A stretch of 8,005 nucleotides of DNA from Alphaproteobacteria bacterium (GTDB lineage: Bacteria; Pseudomonadota; Alphaproteobacteria; Rhizobiales; Hyphomicrobiaceae). Below, piece by piece: positions 7,077-8,005 of this stretch. The stretch lies in NCBI GenBank assembly GCA_024279745.1, contig JAJRRE010000418.1, positions 1 through 8,005 on the forward strand. Direction: 5' to 3'. Under the pieces are notes generated by a model. That model had not been told where the DNA came from. It ran no database searches and worked only from the letters and a program-made list of their open reading frames with translations. How positions within the stretch are numbered: position 1 is the stretch's first letter; each line of letters begins with the position of its first letter. Made by a program: the position numbers and the translations under genes.

Positions 7077-7377
7077 TGCGGCGGCGCGCGAAACGGTTCG
7101 CGGGTCGCGTTGCTCCCTGTGGGGGATGCCAGCCAAGCCCTGTATTCTAATCATAGCTGTTGTTTTGCCTCGCGGTGCTAATCCATGCCCAAAAGGCATG
7201 GGCACCTGCGGCGGCGCGCGAAACGATTGGCGGGTCGCGTTGCTCCCTGTGGGGGATGCCAGCCAAGCCCTGTATTCTAATCATAGCTGTTGTTTTGCCT
7301 CGCGGTGCTAATCCATGCCCAAAAGGCATGGGCACCTGCGGCGGCGCGCGAAACGGTTCGCGGGTCGCGTTGCTCCC
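7075..7377 (+). repeat. 130-bp tandem repeat, two full units and one partial
   Basis: Unit 1 is 7075-7204 and unit 2 is 7205-7334; they differ at only two positions, both in the segment after GCGAAAC. Unit 3 starts at 7335 and matches unit 1 for 43 bases, to 7377, before diverging into a looser match around GTGCCAGCC. Each full unit has a possible hairpin CGCGAA/TTCGCG (one mismatch in unit 2), the motif GTTTTGCCTCGCGGTG, and a perfect hairpin CCATGCC-CAAAA-GGCATGG (7183-7201, 7313-7331). The near identity implies a recent duplication. Confidence 0.95.
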
Positions 7378-7436
7378 GGTGGTGCCAGCCAGCTAAGAAC
7401 TCTGAACCCTCACAGCTCGGCGCCCTCGGCTCCTGC

Positions 7437-7510
7437 GCAGCTCTCACGCCTGAGCAAGCTGCGTCGCGACTGCGACCGGGCTGCAAACGCAGCCCCGGGC
7501 CTTAGGCCCG
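7437..7510. other. Cluster of three hairpins
   Basis: Three inverted repeats sit close together. GCAGCT (7437-7442) pairs with AGCTGC (7457-7462), with an inner CTCA/TGAG stem and loop CGCC. GGGCTGC (7478-7484) pairs with GCAGCCC (7489-7495) around AAAC. CGGGCC (7496-7501) pairs with GGCCCG (7505-7510) around TTA. Together with the next hairpin at 7521-7553 they could fold as a structured transcript from either strand or act as a bidirectional terminator. Neither is shown by the sequence. Confidence 0.5.
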
Positions 7511-7520
7511 CCCCGCCGGA

Positions 7521-7553
7521 GGGCCCGGACACTTTTCGTGTCCGATACGGCCC
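7521..7553 (-). repeat. Right hairpin arm of the inverted repeat pair
   Basis: CGGACAC (7526-7532) pairs with GTGTCCG (7538-7544) around TTTTC, with outer GGGCC (7521-7525) and GGCCC (7549-7553). On the minus strand it reads GGGCC, GTAT, CGGACAC, GAAAA, GTGTCCG, GGCCC, the counterpart of the arm at 7043-7076. Similarity extends outward to about 7563, where TTTGCCTCGCGG is the shared motif on the minus strand, and inward to about 7507. Confidence 0.8.
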
Positions 7554-7614
7554 GCGAGGCAAATAGAGCTGCGCGCCGGGATGCGCGATTGTAAAGACCT
7601 GACGGCTGTCACAC

Positions 7615-7893
7615 CTAGCCGCGATAATCTTGCACCTTGGTGGCGCGCAGACCCGGCAGGCCGTGACGCTCAATCGATCTTTGCCAGCTCAGGAATTCAT
7701 CGACGGTTAATTTGTAGCGCTCACAGGCTTCTTCAAGGCTCAACAGCCCCCCACGCACAGCGGCTACAACTTCGGCTTTGCGGCGGATCACCCAGCGTTT
7801 GGTGTCCTTTGGCGGAAGATCTGCCACCGTCAACGGGCTACCGTCGGGGCCAATTACATATCTCACGCGCGCTCTTAATTGTTGATCGGTCAT
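7615..7893 (-). CDS. sciP: CtrA inhibitor SciP (DUF1153 family)
   Basis: SciP is a small alphaproteobacterial regulator that, in Caulobacter, binds the master cell-cycle regulator CtrA and blocks activation of CtrA-dependent promoters. From ATG 7893 the product has 92 residues, close to the Caulobacter protein. It carries the hallmark segments RYVIGPDGSPLTVADLPP (11-28), TKRWVIRRKAEVVAAVRGGL (31-50) and LSLEEACERYKLTVDEFLSW (51-70), ending HGLPGLRATKVQDYR. Residues of about 38-80 form the helix-turn-helix-like core. The start is not settled: TTG 7902 in the same frame adds three residues and has AGAAAG at a good distance, while ATG 7893 has only GAG close upstream. A CtrA-like site lies 53 bases upstream. 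The gene is convergent with the lipoprotein gene, and its own upstream neighbour is outside the window. Confidence 0.95.
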   Translation of the reverse strand: MTDQQLRARVRYVIGPDGSPLTVADLPPKDTKRWVIRRKAEVVAAVRGGLLSLEEACERYKLTVDEFLSWQRSIERHGLPGLRATKVQDYRG

Positions 7894-7945
7894 CTTACTC
7901 AAACCACACTTTCTGGAACTCTTCGTCGAGAATAGCCTGCTGCAC

Positions 7946-7960
7946 TTAAGATCAGACTAA
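7946..7960 (-). promoter_or_regulatory. CtrA-like binding site upstream of sciP
   Basis: On the minus strand the sequence reads TTAG, 7 bases, TTAA, which matches the CtrA consensus TTAA-N7-TTAA at 7 of 8 fixed positions. It is 53 bases upstream of ATG 7893, a plausible promoter position. Further half-sites on the plus strand are TTAG (7965-7968) and TTAA (7974-7977), though their 5-base spacing is not the consensus. In Caulobacter CtrA activates sciP, so such a site fits, but binding here is inferred. Confidence 0.5.
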
Positions 7961-8005
7961 GCGATTAGGTAAATTAACTTGCAAAACGCGCGCCAATTCT
8001 GCCAA

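Larger units (their letters stand above)
6966..7614. other. Convergent intergenic region filled with repeats and hairpins
   Basis: This 649-base stretch lies between the 3' ends of the lipoprotein gene and sciP. It contains, in order, three 23-bp direct repeats (6985-7053), a hairpin arm (7043-7076), a 130-bp tandem repeat (7075-7377), a cluster of hairpins (7437-7510) and an inverted copy of the first hairpin arm (7521-7553). Several open frames cross it on both strands, but they follow the repeat period, are rich in Arg, Pro and Ala, and resemble no protein I know. I regard the region as noncoding. No T-run typical of an intrinsic terminator is seen. Confidence 0.8.

Noticed and set aside
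6985..7377. Possible CRISPR array
   Set aside because: The 23-bp copies abut with no unique spacers and the 130-bp units are nearly identical throughout, so there is no repeat-spacer pattern; no cas genes are seen.
7126..7566. Overlapping open frames on both strands in the repeat region, some with repeated peptide segments
   Set aside because: They exist because the GC-rich repeats lack stop codons. Their peptides repeat with the 130-bp period, occur on both strands at once, and resemble no family.

Overview
The window looks like a stretch of alphaproteobacterial chromosome, moderately GC-rich. The best evidence is a gene for the CtrA inhibitor SciP (DUF1153) at the right edge, a regulator restricted to Alphaproteobacteria. 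The sequence styles of the DNA polymerase I and the YcfT-like acyltransferase agree. I cannot name a genus. No plasmid, phage or transposase genes are visible.

Layout. The left edge holds the 5' two-thirds of a tRNA-Arg(CCG) gene on the minus strand. A 334-base gap with two small hairpins follows. Then come a polytopic acyltransferase-3 membrane protein (about 384-1808), a full-length three-domain DNA polymerase I (polA, 1898-4999), a small TfoX-like protein (5053-5361) and a histidine phosphatase (5419-5970), all on the plus strand. After the phosphatase lies a decayed second copy of the junction between the TfoX-like gene and the phosphatase gene (about 6000-6132), the trace of an old tandem duplication. 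A predicted lipoprotein of unknown function follows (6357-6965). From 6966 to 7614 no gene is credible. This stretch lies between convergent genes and is packed with repeats: three 23-bp direct repeats, a 130-bp tandem repeat (two full units and one partial), a pair of inverted arms each carrying a hairpin, and several more hairpins. The window ends with sciP on the minus strand (7615-7893) and its upstream region, which carries a CtrA-like site.

How the genes relate. No pathway joins them. polA is housekeeping DNA repair and replication. Its predicted promoter places transcription start at or just before the ATG, so its mRNA may be leaderless. The TfoX-like and phosphatase genes sit 57 bases apart and were apparently duplicated as a block, so they may be co-transcribed. 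sciP is a cell-cycle regulator, and CtrA-type half-sites lie just upstream of it. The most unusual part is the repeat block at 6985-7567. There the sequence and architecture of a short motif plus hairpin recur, and hairpin stems change while staying paired, which suggests a mobile or structured-RNA palindromic repeat family.
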